From positions 930,001 to 994,000 of the forward strand of contig NZ_VSKL01000001.1 in the NCBI RefSeq assembly GCF_008086165.1: 64,000 bases of DNA. The letters are read 5' to 3'. This document shows positions 29,335 through 38,157 of the stretch, in pieces. Position numbers and translations under genes: made by a program. The notes beneath the pieces are model-generated. The model did no database searches and was not told the origin of the DNA. It saw only the letters and a program-made list of their open reading frames with translations. Source of the DNA: Algorimicrobium algoritergicola (GTDB lineage Bacteria > Bacteroidota > Bacteroidia > Flavobacteriales > Flavobacteriaceae). How positions within the stretch are numbered: position 1 is the first letter of the stretch; the number at the start of each line of letters is the position of its first letter.

Positions 29335-29772
29335 ATGTTTATGAAAGAGAAAAAACAACTTAAATATGATAAAGCGTATTTAAGAATGGCTTCAGAATGG
29401 GGAAAGTTATCCTACTGCAAACGTAAGCAAGTTGGTGCCATAATTGTAAAAGATAGAATGATTATTTCCGATGGTTACAATGGTACACCAACCGGATTTG
29501 AAAATTTTTGCGAAGATGACGAAGGTTATACCAAATGGTATGTGCTACATGCCGAAGCCAACGCCATTTTAAAAGTAGCTGCATCCACACAATCCTGTAT
29601 TGGCGCAACCCTTTATATTACCCTTTCTCCATGCAAAGAATGTAGTAAATTAATCCATCAAGCTGGCATAACACGCGTGGTTTATAAGGATGCTTATAAA
29701 GATGATTCTGGTTTACAATTTTTACAAAAAGCAGGAATAGAATTAAAATTAATAACAGATTTAATAGCTTAA
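29335..29772 (+). CDS. Deoxycytidylate (dCMP) deaminase
   Basis: A 145-aa cytidine-deaminase-fold enzyme that turns dCMP into dUMP for dTTP synthesis. The zinc site is complete: HAEANAILKVAA carries the His ligand and the catalytic Glu, and SPCKECSKLIHQAGI the two Cys ligands. YLRMASEWGKLSYCKRKQVG and AIIVKDRMIISDGYNGTPTG are the family start. ATG codons at 29335 and 29341 are both possible. The stop overlaps the start of the next gene (TAATG at 29770-29774), so translation of the two is coupled. Confidence 0.92.
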   Translation: MFMKEKKQLKYDKAYLRMASEWGKLSYCKRKQVGAIIVKDRMIISDGYNGTPTGFENFCEDDEGYTKWYVLHAEANAILKVAASTQSCIGATLYITLSPCKECSKLIHQAGITRVVYKDAYKDDSGLQFLQKAGIELKLITDLIA

Positions 29773-31361
29773 TGACATTTAAGAAGAAATATTTACCACT
29801 GATACTAGGCGTAGGAATTGCGGCTGGAATTTTCATTGGTGGAAAATTAAATTTTTCTGATAAACCAGATCGGTTATTTAGCTCCAATAGTAAAAAGGAA
29901 AAGCTTAACCGGCTAATTGATTATATTGATTACGAATATGTAGATGATGTCAATACAGACAGCATTGTAGATATTACTGTTAACGGTATTCTAGAAAATC
30001 TCGATCCACATTCTGTTTATATTCCAAAAGCCGATATGCAGCGTGTTACTGAAAATATGAAAGGTGATTTTGTGGGTATTGGTATTAGTTTTTACACCTA
30101 TAATGATACCATAACTGTAATCCGAACTATTGAAGGAAGCCCAAGTGATAAAGTAGGTATTCAAGGAGGCGATCGGATTATTACCGCTGATGGCGATTCC
30201 ATTTTTGGTAAAGATTTAAGCAATTCAGATATTATCAAGAAGCTAAAAGGACCAATTGACACCAAAGTCAAATTAGAAGTTTACCGTAAAGGCGAACCGA
30301 AATTACTGAAGTTTACCGTAAAACGTGATCATATTCCTATTCGTAGTGTGGATGCCGCATACATGCTTACCGAAACGTTAGGTTATATAAAAATTAACCG
30401 CTTTGCGGAATCTACTTATAAAGAATTTAAGGACGAACTTCGGAATTTAAAAAAATTAGATGTTCAGGATTTGGTCTTGGATTTACGTGGCAATCCAGGA
30501 GGGTTTTTAACCATTGCTGAACAAATAGTGGATGAGTTTCTAGAAGATGATAAGCTCATTTTATTCACAAAAAATAAACGTGGTAGTATTCAAAAAAGTT
30601 ACGCTACTAAAAAAGGCGATTTTGAAAACAGTAAGGTTTATGTTCTTATTGATGAAAATTCCGCATCTGCAAGTGAAATTGTAGCAGGCGCACTTCAAGA
30701 TAACGATAAGGGAACCATTGTAGGCAGAAGATCTTATGGGAAAGGTTTGGTGCAGCGTGAAATGAATTTAGGAGATGGTAGTGCTGTGCGTTTAACCGTG
30801 TCGCGCTATTATACACCAACAGGTCGCTCCATTCAGCGTTCTTATGATACCGGTAATAAAGATTATTATGATGATTATTTTGAACGTTTAAGCAGTGGCG
30901 AATTTCTAGATCCTGAAAAAATGGAAGTAGCCGATTCCTTGAAATTTACCACACCAAAAGGAAAAGTGGTTTATGGTGGCGGTGGCATTATTCCGGACGT
31001 TTTTGTGCCGCTAGATTTAAGTATGCAGAACGAAACCTTGACCTTTTTACAACGTCGTGGTTTTGTGAGTAATTTTGTGTTTGAAGAATTGGAGAAAAAC
31101 CGTCATGCTTATGATGATTTTTCGCGTAAGGATTTTATTGATAATTTCATCGTATCAGATGATTTTGTATTAGCTTTTCAAGATTATCTCAACTCCAAAA
31201 CAAGTGCCAATATAACTTTTGTCGCTTATAATGATGAGGTTAAGCAGTACATTAAAGCAACATTAGCTGCACAACTTTATACCAAAGGAGCCTTTGAAGA
31301 AGTGATAAATAAAAGCGATGTGATGATTGAAGAAGTTCTAAAATTGGATGCCAAGTTATAG
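29772..31361 (+). CDS. S41 family C-terminal processing peptidase
   Basis: A 529-aa periplasmic serine protease of the CtpA/Tsp family. An N-terminal signal-anchor (LPLILGVGIAAGIFIGGKLN) is followed by an N-terminal domain, a PDZ domain at about 85-175 (GIGISFYTYNDTITVIRTIE, GIQGGDRIITADGDSIFG), and the S41 core at about 190-400. The catalytic Ser lies in ENSASASEIVAGALQD (about 297-301) and the catalytic Lys in RRSYGKGLVQRE. It trims or degrades envelope proteins at their C-termini. It is coupled to the dCMP deaminase by a 1-base overlap, a pairing I recall from other Flavobacteriaceae. Confidence 0.95.
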   Translation: MTFKKKYLPLILGVGIAAGIFIGGKLNFSDKPDRLFSSNSKKEKLNRLIDYIDYEYVDDVNTDSIVDITVNGILENLDPHSVYIPKADMQRVTENMKGDFVGIGISFYTYNDTITVIRTIEGSPSDKVGIQGGDRIITADGDSIFGKDLSNSDIIKKLKGPIDTKVKLEVYRKGEPKLLKFTVKRDHIPIRSVDAAYMLTETLGYIKINRFAESTYKEFKDELRNLKKLDVQDLVLDLRGNPGGFLTIAEQIVDEFLEDDKLILFTKNKRGSIQKSYATKKGDFENSKVYVLIDENSASASEIVAGALQDNDKGTIVGRRSYGKGLVQREMNLGDGSAVRLTVSRYYTPTGRSIQRSYDTGNKDYYDDYFERLSSGEFLDPEKMEVADSLKFTTPKGKVVYGGGGIIPDVFVPLDLSMQNETLTFLQRRGFVSNFVFEELEKNRHAYDDFSRKDFIDNFIVSDDFVLAFQDYLNSKTSANITFVAYNDEVKQYIKATLAAQLYTKGAFEEVINKSDVMIEEVLKLDAKL

Positions 31362-31429
31362 CCGTTTAACTTTTAGTTAAGTTCTGCGTTTTGGTTGTAA
31401 TAATTCATAGTCTCAATAACCAATAACCA

Positions 31430-32032
31430 CTAAACCTTATCATGAACTTTAACATGTTCTCCGTTATTCCAAAGCGTTAAAATATCCGTTGCCACATGTG
31501 CACCACTTCCTGAAGCTATGGCAAATTGACTGCGCCAACCAGCAAGCGTTCCGGCAACATATAAACCGTCTTCAATTACGTGATTATCGTTTTGTAACCA
31601 AATACGTTCTTTCTCCGTTTTTGCTCGTGGATGCGGTTTAATATAAGATTCTAAACCCGTAATAGTGAGTAAATTGGTGTATCCAACAGCCACAACTACT
31701 AGTTTAGAAATGTAGGTTGCTTTGTTAGTTATAACAGAAAAACCATCGACTGATTTGGTTATAGCTTGTACTTTTTCATGTTCAATACAATCCACATGTG
31801 GATATAAAGTGGTTAACTGTTCTTTTCCAGAAATTAAAATATCTGCTCCAGTAGTTCCAGGTATTACACCTAAAACATTATTAAATAAGGCGTTTTGTAA
31901 ATGCGATGTTTTCTGATGAAGAATAATACCAATATGTTTATCTGCAGCAAATACTTGTTTTTTTGCAGAACCTAAAACTAAAGCGCAGGACATACCAGCT
32001 GCACTACCACCAATAATTAAAACATCAAACAT
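31430..32032 (-). CDS. Small FAD-dependent oxidoreductase (thioredoxin reductase-like, single domain)
   Basis: A 200-aa flavoprotein. The FAD-binding motif LIIGGSAAGMSCALVLGSAK is at the N-terminus, the LVVVAVGYTN ATG-like motif is in the middle, and GLYVAGTLAGWRSQFAIASGSG near the C-terminus matches the second FAD contact of thioredoxin-reductase-like proteins. The NAD(P)H domain and the CxxC redox pair normally inserted between them are absent, so it is a shortened form of about two-thirds normal size. A redox partner is not obvious. The start codon overlaps the stop of a 67-aa membrane-protein gene (TAATG), so the two genes are probably co-translated. Confidence 0.75.
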   Translation of the reverse strand: MFDVLIIGGSAAGMSCALVLGSAKKQVFAADKHIGIILHQKTSHLQNALFNNVLGVIPGTTGADILISGKEQLTTLYPHVDCIEHEKVQAITKSVDGFSVITNKATYISKLVVVAVGYTNLLTITGLESYIKPHPRAKTEKERIWLQNDNHVIEDGLYVAGTLAGWRSQFAIASGSGAHVATDILTLWNNGEHVKVHDKV

Positions 32033-32235
32033 TATTTTTTGTATTTAGCTTTTTGATCAATCTTTTTTGAAATAGACAAAATCTGTAAAAGTACAATTGC
32101 GCAAAGCGAAGCAAAAATAGTAATCAACGCCACCATGCTTTCACCTTCAAAAGGTGCGCTAAAATTAATTTTAGTCACATTAAACCCAATTAAAACAATG
32201 GCTAAAATGGATAGAACAAGCGTGAGTATTTTCAT
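32032..32235 (-). CDS. Small membrane protein (67 aa) coupled to the FAD protein
   Basis: Starts at the ATG at 32233-32235 (MKILTLVLSILAIVLIGFNV), giving 67 aa; the longer frame back to 32289 has an unlikely basic leader and is rejected. Two hydrophobic helices (residues 1-20 and about 35-55, ALITIFASLCAIVLLQIL) flank a short loop, and the tail is basic (KKIDQKAKYKK). It resembles small inner-membrane proteins of unknown function that are common in Flavobacteriaceae. Upstream gene of the coupled pair. Confidence 0.75.
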   Translation of the reverse strand: MKILTLVLSILAIVLIGFNVTKINFSAPFEGESMVALITIFASLCAIVLLQILSISKKIDQKAKYKK

Positions 32236-32381
32236 AATAAAAATAGTTTTACGTTTAAGTATCAGGGTTTTTCCGAAAGAACATTCCAAAATAATCCATC
32301 AAAGATGACGTAATTAATAGTTTTTACAAAATTAGACCATTATTCCTAAAGTTCCATCATTATAGTAACCGAAAGTTTCTC

Positions 32382-32389
32382 TATTTTTG
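32382..32389 (+). promoter_or_regulatory. -7 box four bases before the DUF3109 start
   Basis: TATTTTTG, followed by CAAT and the ATG at 32394. Transcription from this box would begin at or next to the start codon, giving an essentially leaderless mRNA. Confidence 0.5.
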
Positions 32390-32393
32390 CAAT

Positions 32394-32960
32394 ATGTTTC
32401 AATTAGGAAAAACCATAGTTTCGGAGGATATTATCCAGAAAGATTTTGTCTGTAACCTGTCAGCATGTAAAGGTGCTTGTTGTATAGATGGAGATGCAGG
32501 CGCACCACTTGAAAAAGCGGAAGCCCAAATTCTGGAAGATATTTACCCAAAAGTAAAACCTTTTTTACGTCAAATTGGGATAGATGCTATTGAAGCTCAA
32601 GGTGCTTTTATTACTACGGCTAATGGCGAATTAGAAACACCGCTTATTGGTGGTGCAGATTGTGCTTATGTAACTTTTGATAAAAAAGGGACGGCTTTAT
32701 GTGGTATTGAAGAGGCTTATAATCAAGGCGCTATTGATTGGAAGAAGCCAGTTTCTTGTCATTTATATCCTATTAGAATTAAAGAATATTCAGAGTTTTC
32801 TGCGGTAAATTATGATAAATGGGAAATTTGTGATGATGCTTGCGTCCTCGGGAAAGAATTGCAAGTGCCAGTCTATAAGTTTGTTAAACAAGCGCTGATA
32901 AGAAAATTTGGTGAAGATTGGTATGCCGATTTAGAAAAGGTAGCAGAAAAATTGCAATAA
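32394..32960 (+). CDS. DUF3109 family cysteine-rich protein
   Basis: A 188-aa DUF3109 protein. Its N-terminus has the family cysteine cluster FVCNLSACKGACCIDGDAGA. Further Cys residues recur at GGADCAYVTFDKKGTALCGI, SCHLYPIRI and WEICDDACVLGK, so eight or more cysteines are spaced like a metal- or iron-sulphur-binding fold related to YkgJ. Function unknown; it is found throughout Bacteroidota as a cytoplasmic protein. Its promoter seems to lie directly before the start codon. The CHAT gene begins 105 bases further downstream. Confidence 0.88.
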   Translation: MFQLGKTIVSEDIIQKDFVCNLSACKGACCIDGDAGAPLEKAEAQILEDIYPKVKPFLRQIGIDAIEAQGAFITTANGELETPLIGGADCAYVTFDKKGTALCGIEEAYNQGAIDWKKPVSCHLYPIRIKEYSEFSAVNYDKWEICDDACVLGKELQVPVYKFVKQALIRKFGEDWYADLEKVAEKLQ

Positions 32961-33065
32961 TTAACTCAAAAACAGTATATTAAAATTCTATTCTCTAATA
33001 TATGTAAGTTTATATTAGAGGGTAATTGTATTTAATATTCTAACCCCAATTGAGACTTATACCTT

Positions 33066-36000
33066 ATGAAAAAATTAATTTTTTTCTTAATTTGTTCTTT
33101 AACCTTTCACGCGTTATTTAGCCAAACTACTTGGCAAGACTACACCAAAAATGCAGATTCATTACAGCTTAAATTTCAATTTAAAGATGTTATAGAGCCT
33201 AGGCAGAAAGCCATTGAATTTGCGAAAACGCAGCAAAAAGATACCGTTCCATTTCTAAATTTATTGTTAGAAATGAGTAAAAATGAACTCGCTACTTCCA
33301 ACGCGGAACTGAAATCTGAAGCCTATAAAAATCTGCAATCACAAATTATAGAACTGGAAGAGTCTGGTGCTAAACCAGAACGAGTTTACCAAGCGTATCG
33401 ACGCATGTATATTTTTGCTCATAATTACATGAGAAACATGCAGGATACGGATAAATACGTGGCCAAATCTATAGATTATCATTACAAGTGTCAGGAAATA
33501 GATTCTGTAGTTTTAATGAAAACGTTGCATACATCCGGTGTCGTGTCTCGTGTTGTTGGAAGGCTTAACGCATCTGTAGCGGTTTTAAAGAAAGCGGAAG
33601 ATCTGTATCAACATATAGATCCCGAGGTCAGAAACACGAATAATATGGCTAGTATTTATTTAGACTTGTCCATGGTTTATAGTTATGAGTTTTTAAACAT
33701 TCCATCTAAACGTTTAAAATATCTTAAAAAGTCTGAAGCCACATTTAAAAGCGTAGACAAACCGAATATGGACTACTTTATAGGCGTTTATACCAATCTA
33801 TCAGATTACGAAGAGCTTGAAGGAAATTATAAAAAAGCAGAAAATTATTTAAAAAAAGCCATTCAACTATACAAAGATAATGCTGCTTTAGCACAGGAAT
33901 CTAGAAGGGGGAAAATAGGCTTTAAAAGAGACTTACAGTTTAATGCATCTTTAATAGAAATTTATCGTGAAACAGGTCAGGAAGATAATATGTTATCGCT
34001 TTTTGATGACATGAAAGCAATTAATACTGAAAACACACTAGACGATATTGAAACAGACTTTATAGCGACTGCTTATTTAATTGTTGCAAAATATTACAGC
34101 TTTAAAAATAATGATAAAGCCTTAGCGTATCTGAATGAAGGTTTAGAGCTTCATAAAAATATAAGTTTTAAGAAGCTTGAGAATCAATTTATAATAGAAA
34201 AAATAAGAGTATATATTGATGACAAACAATATGCAGAGGCAGAAAAACTTTTAAAGAAAATAGAAGCAGAAGAAAAATTACGTCCATCTATTGAAAAAGA
34301 AATTGTAGTGCAATATGCAGCATTAAACTTTAAAAAGAAGAATAATGAAGCCTATACTTATATCAATAAATTAATTCACATGTTTTCGGAAGAGAATAAA
34401 GATTTAGATATTAAAACAATGTCTTATCAAAACTTCACGCCAAGTCTCGTTTTAAATGATATCCAATTTCTTTTGGAGCTTACAGAAAATCTTGATAAAT
34501 CATCATTTAAAGATGATGCCATAAAACATACCTTATACCTAATAGCATTAAAACAATTTGAGTCTAATTTTAATCATGAGTTTCTAAATGAAAAACTAAA
34601 AAAGACATACGATAAAATAAGTTTTTACTTTCTTGAAAAAGCGTCAAACAACCAGCTGTCTGAAAGTGATAGAGACTTATTTTTAAACTTTACAGAAACC
34701 ATTGAGGCTAAATATTTGCTAAATACATTTATTGCCAATAGATCTGAATCTGGTAAAAGTGAAACAGATTTGCTCATTCACGATGAGCAGCGATTACGGT
34801 CCAATATCACCTATTTAAAAAAGAAAAATATTGAAAAAAAATCAGATAGTTTACGTGAACTTATTTTTGAGGAAAACCGAAAATTGGATGCTATAACAGA
34901 TCAAATAAAAAACCAAGATTTTTATATTTCTCAAATTATAAATTCAGAGGACTCGCAAAACCAACTAGAGGTTTTTAATGACCGATATATTATAAAGTTT
35001 AAAATTGTAGACAATCAAGTGTTCAGAATTATTTATAATAATAATGACATAAAATTCACTAATCTGGGCAGTTATTTGGACATAAAACCAGAAGTCATTA
35101 AAATGCTATCTAACATAAAAGATATTAATGTTCCTGTAATGGAAATTAAAAAATACGGAGCAAATTTGCACGGTATTTTACTTACCGACGTTGATTTGGC
35201 CAGTGATAACAACATCTATATTATTCCAGATGGCATTTTGCATTATTTACCATTCGAGCTTTTAATATCAGACGATGACTACTTGCTAAACCAAACTAAA
35301 ATTAGTTATGTTTCGGCATTGAGTTTTATTGATTCGCCTGTAGAAATTAATAAAGAGAATGACAAAATTGCATTATTTGCACCATCATACAATCTGTTTG
35401 CGCCTACAGATACGCAGTTGGCTGTAAGAGGTGAGCCTTATTATTTGGATGGTGCTATTAAAGAAGTGAATTCCATTTCAGAATTATTTGAAAACAGTGA
35501 TGTTTACACCAATAATAATGCCTCTAAAGAAGCTTTCAAATCACTTTCTAACGACTATTCTATTCTACATCTGTCTATGCATTCCTTTTTAAATGATGCG
35601 GACTCCGAATTGAGTAGTTTAGTTTTTTCAGATACGGAGGCCGATTACGAATTGTATATTTCTGAACTATATGGCTTAAACCTAAATGCCAATATGGTGG
35701 TTTTAAGTGCGTGCAATACAGGTGTTGGAGAATTTAAAACAGGAAAAGGCATTGTATCTATGAACACCGCCTTTACGGCAGCAGGAGTACCTTCGGTTTT
35801 GTCCAGTTTATGGAGCGCACCGGATGATGCTACTAAAGAAATTATGGTTTCATTTTATAAGCATTTAAAAGATGGAAATGATAAAGCTGAAGCTTTACAA
35901 AAGGCGAAACAAGATTTTTTAAGCGCAAATGAAAACATGTCTTTGGATCATCCTTATTATTGGGCAGGATTTGTAATGTCTGGAGATATTTCGCCTATCG

Positions 36001-36101
36001 TAGACAAGAAAAATAATACAATCTGGTATCTAATAGGAGGTGGCGCTCTAATTTTATTAGTTGTGCTCTTCTATAGAAAACAGAAAAAGCAAGCGGCTTA
36101 A
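33066..36101 (+). CDS. CHAT-domain (caspase-like) protein with TPR repeats
   Basis: A 1011-aa exported or membrane-anchored protein. A signal peptide (IFFLICSLTFHALFSQ) precedes a TPR-rich region, about 30-560 (for example NYKKAENYLKKAIQLYKDN and AYLNEGLELHKNISFKKLEN). A helical linker leads to a CHAT protease domain at about 700-975. The predicted catalytic pair is H839 (ILHLSMHSFLND) and C883 (VVLSACNTGVGEFKTGKGIV), with the supporting VPSVLSSLWSAPDDATKEIM and HPYYWAGFVMSGD. A C-terminal helix at about 984-1003 (LIGGGALILLVVLFYRKQKK) probably anchors it in the inner membrane, catalytic domain outside the cytoplasm. It ends three bases before a convergent TPR membrane gene, which is next to an ECF sigma factor. 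Confidence 0.92.
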   Translation: MKKLIFFLICSLTFHALFSQTTWQDYTKNADSLQLKFQFKDVIEPRQKAIEFAKTQQKDTVPFLNLLLEMSKNELATSNAELKSEAYKNLQSQIIELEESGAKPERVYQAYRRMYIFAHNYMRNMQDTDKYVAKSIDYHYKCQEIDSVVLMKTLHTSGVVSRVVGRLNASVAVLKKAEDLYQHIDPEVRNTNNMASIYLDLSMVYSYEFLNIPSKRLKYLKKSEATFKSVDKPNMDYFIGVYTNLSDYEELEGNYKKAENYLKKAIQLYKDNAALAQESRRGKIGFKRDLQFNASLIEIYRETGQEDNMLSLFDDMKAINTENTLDDIETDFIATAYLIVAKYYSFKNNDKALAYLNEGLELHKNISFKKLENQFIIEKIRVYIDDKQYAEAEKLLKKIEAEEKLRPSIEKEIVVQYAALNFKKKNNEAYTYINKLIHMFSEENKDLDIKTMSYQNFTPSLVLNDIQFLLELTENLDKSSFKDDAIKHTLYLIALKQFESNFNHEFLNEKLKKTYDKISFYFLEKASNNQLSESDRDLFLNFTETIEAKYLLNTFIANRSESGKSETDLLIHDEQRLRSNITYLKKKNIEKKSDSLRELIFEENRKLDAITDQIKNQDFYISQIINSEDSQNQLEVFNDRYIIKFKIVDNQVFRIIYNNNDIKFTNLGSYLDIKPEVIKMLSNIKDINVPVMEIKKYGANLHGILLTDVDLASDNNIYIIPDGILHYLPFELLISDDDYLLNQTKISYVSALSFIDSPVEINKENDKIALFAPSYNLFAPTDTQLAVRGEPYYLDGAIKEVNSISELFENSDVYTNNNASKEAFKSLSNDYSILHLSMHSFLNDADSELSSLVFSDTEADYELYISELYGLNLNANMVVLSACNTGVGEFKTGKGIVSMNTAFTAAGVPSVLSSLWSAPDDATKEIMVSFYKHLKDGNDKAEALQKAKQDFLSANENMSLDHPYYWAGFVMSGDISPIVDKKNNTIWYLIGGGALILLVVLFYRKQKKQAA

Positions 36102-36104
36102 TAT

Positions 36105-36833
36105 TCAATTAATTTGTTTTAAAAGTTTTTCGGCCTCCTGCTTCTTAAACGTACCATTGCTAATTAAGGCTTTTAAGGTGGTTGCTGCTTTTAAATTAGA
36201 TTCTGTTTTAATATATGCAAGTGCTAAATACCAAAGCTGTTGCGCTTTAAAATTTTCAGAAATATTTTTGGTGTCGGATAATATGGTAATAGCTTCCTTA
36301 TTCTTATCCAAATATAAAAGGGCATTTGCTTTATAAAAATATAATACTGTATCTGGATTATCTTTTAAAATTGTATTGAAATGCTTTAACGCCAACTCAT
36401 AATTTTTAGCTTCATAAGCAATAAAAGCTTGGGACATTAAATCATGAGTATCTTGACCTCTTACAATAGGGTGTACCACATTTTTATAAGGTTCAAAATG
36501 GGAAGCATAGAGCGCCTGATTACTCACATTGTTTTGTTGGTAAATCCAGAAACTAGGAATTGCTAATAAAATAATAATTACAGCTGCAATTGCCCATTTT
36601 AAATATGGATTGCCCGTGTTTTTTAAAGCGCTTTTAGCAGTGTTGTCTAATGCTTGAAACCTTTCTTTCAGTTGTGTTTGCTCTTCTTTGGCAATAACCG
36701 TTTTAAGGTTTTTTTCAAATGCAACCGCTTTTGCAAAATCAGGATCTGTTTCCATTAAATGGTTAAACGCTTTCTGAGTTTCTTCAGTAAGTGTTTTAGA
36801 AATATAGTGTTCTATTAAGTTCTCTTTATTCAT
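36105..36833 (-). CDS. TPR membrane protein, probable sigma-factor partner
   Basis: A 242-aa protein with a single helix (residues about 79-98, WAIAAVIIILLAIPSFWIYQ). The cytoplasmic N-terminal part (MNKENLIEHYISKTLTEETQ) has the helical look of small anti-sigma modules; the periplasmic C-terminal half holds TPR-like repeats (AFIAYEAKNYELALKHFNTI; LYFYKANALLYLDKNKEAIT). It starts 4 bases after the stop of an ECF sigma factor on the same strand, the usual layout for a sigma factor and its membrane regulator. I infer an anti-sigma or signalling role. The sequence does not itself carry a classical zinc-binding ASD motif. Confidence 0.75.
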   Translation of the reverse strand: MNKENLIEHYISKTLTEETQKAFNHLMETDPDFAKAVAFEKNLKTVIAKEEQTQLKERFQALDNTAKSALKNTGNPYLKWAIAAVIIILLAIPSFWIYQQNNVSNQALYASHFEPYKNVVHPIVRGQDTHDLMSQAFIAYEAKNYELALKHFNTILKDNPDTVLYFYKANALLYLDKNKEAITILSDTKNISENFKAQQLWYLALAYIKTESNLKAATTLKALISNGTFKKQEAEKLLKQIN

Positions 36834-36837
36834 GCTA

Positions 36838-37386
36838 TTAATTAAAGATCATTGCTTTTAAAGCTTTTAAACAACGTGATTTTTGACTTTTAGTAACATC
36901 TTTGTTGTTATAATTTAATTCGGCCGTAATATCGTCTATGGTAAAACCTCTGTAATAAAATAAAGTCAATATTTCTTTACACTTCCCTTCCAAATTAATA
37001 AAAGCTGCTTGTAACTGCTTTTGTTCGTCGGTTAGCTCGCCTATTAATTCTGTAGAGAGATCATATTCATTCTTTAAGCTATCAAATAATGCAGGCTCAC
37101 TTACTAAATGTACTTTTTGTTGCTGCTTTAAGGCTTTAAAAATCTTATATTTTCCAATACTGAAAAGGTAGGTTTTAACTTCGCTTTTTAAATTATCCAA
37201 CTCTCCATTAATAGCATTTTCCCGCAACGCTATAATGGCATCTTGATACATGTCGGTTATCAAGTCTTCGTCCGAGGTATATTTTTTAGCAAATCCAATA
37301 AAGGCAGATTTATGCTCCAAATAAACGGCTTCTAAAGTTTCTATATGGCCTTTTTTTAAAGCTTTGACAATGTCTTCATCTATCAT
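36838..37386 (-). CDS. ECF-type RNA polymerase sigma factor
   Basis: A 182-aa sigma-70 family protein of the extracytoplasmic-function kind. Region 2 is seen in ITDMYQDAIIALRENAINGE and KTYLFSIGKYKIFKALKQQQ; region 4 in LEGKCKEILTLFYYRGFTID (DNA-binding helix-turn-helix). It is 4 bases from the TPR membrane protein gene and convergent with the CHAT gene. A TACTTTTG box stands upstream, so the operon may have its own promoter. The regulon is unknown, but divergent T9SS protein genes start at 37581. Confidence 0.9.
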   Translation of the reverse strand: MIDEDIVKALKKGHIETLEAVYLEHKSAFIGFAKKYTSDEDLITDMYQDAIIALRENAINGELDNLKSEVKTYLFSIGKYKIFKALKQQQKVHLVSEPALFDSLKNEYDLSTELIGELTDEQKQLQAAFINLEGKCKEILTLFYYRGFTIDDITAELNYNNKDVTKSQKSRCLKALKAMIFN

Positions 37387-37405
37387 ATTAATGTCATTGG
37401 GATTT

Positions 37406-37413
37406 CAAAAGTA
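37406..37413 (-). promoter_or_regulatory. -7 box of the sigma-factor operon
   Basis: TACTTTTG on the minus strand, a full TAnnTTTG match, 19 bases before the sigma-factor ATG. No clear -33 TTTG. Confidence 0.4.
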
Positions 37414-37580
37414 AACAAGATATTCTAAAAAAAATTAAAATTGTGTTTTATGTGTTAACCTTTTTAAAAATATGACACTAAAGGATATAAAGTATACATT
37501 ATTTAATGCACCTATTTTGAAATTTCCTTTTTAATTGATAAAAAAATGACAACAAAAAACAATCTTTAAACTATAAATAT

Positions 37581-38063
37581 ATGAAAACACACGTAATTTT
37601 TTTTCTATTATTTGGCTTTGTAATAGGCACATTTGCCCAAAACATAGACAAACAGGTAGTAGCCAGTGCTGGTAATACTAGCAGTAATGCGAACTATCAA
37701 TTAACAAGTACTATTGGTGAACCTATAATAGGTTTAAAAGGTTCATCAGTAAGTATTAACCAAGGCTTTTTAGCTGGCGCTACTAATGATGCCACCTTGT
37801 CTGTAGAAGAATTAGTGGAAAGTGAAAGCGTTAAAATCTATCCCAATCCGGTTACCGATTTTGTTAACATTAGCATCCCAGATAATAACGAAAACATTCG
37901 GGTTACTATTTATAGTGCTACTGGAAAACAGGTTGGAAACTATACGATGAACAATGCCTTGCGAAATCTGGATTTAAGCCATCTATCTAGTGGTATGTAC
38001 TTGGTTCAACTAGACTTTAAAGACGCCGCAAATTCAAAAACATTTAAAATCATAAAAAAATAA
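37581..38063 (+). CDS. Small T9SS-secreted protein
   Basis: A 160-aa protein. A signal peptide ends GTFAQN. A short region with GNTSSNANYQLTSTIGEPII and SVSINQGFLAGA, which I recall as a common N-terminal element of small Bacteroidota T9SS cargo, follows. The T9SS type A domain starts at KIYPNPVTDFVNISIPD and ends SKTFKIIKK. There is no other domain, so it is nearly all sorting signal. It lies upstream of a DUF1566-like gene on the same strand, separated by 94 bases, and is divergent from the sigma-factor operon. Confidence 0.85.
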   Translation: MKTHVIFFLLFGFVIGTFAQNIDKQVVASAGNTSSNANYQLTSTIGEPIIGLKGSSVSINQGFLAGATNDATLSVEELVESESVKIYPNPVTDFVNISIPDNNENIRVTIYSATGKQVGNYTMNNALRNLDLSHLSSGMYLVQLDFKDAANSKTFKIIKK

Positions 38064-38157
38064 CGCTATGAAACATTCATAACTAAATCTTGATACCCAA
38101 GTAAAAGGATTTAAAGGATGTTACATGTAACCATAAATAATCAATAAATATAAACTC

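Noticed and set aside
32236-32289. Longer N-terminus for the small membrane protein
   Set aside because: The extra 18 residues are basic and precede a start-like MKILTLVLS; no reason to prefer the far start.
36061-36336. 91-aa plus-strand frame over the 3' ends of the CHAT and TPR genes
   Set aside because: Overlaps both convergent genes out of frame; no distinct composition or start context.
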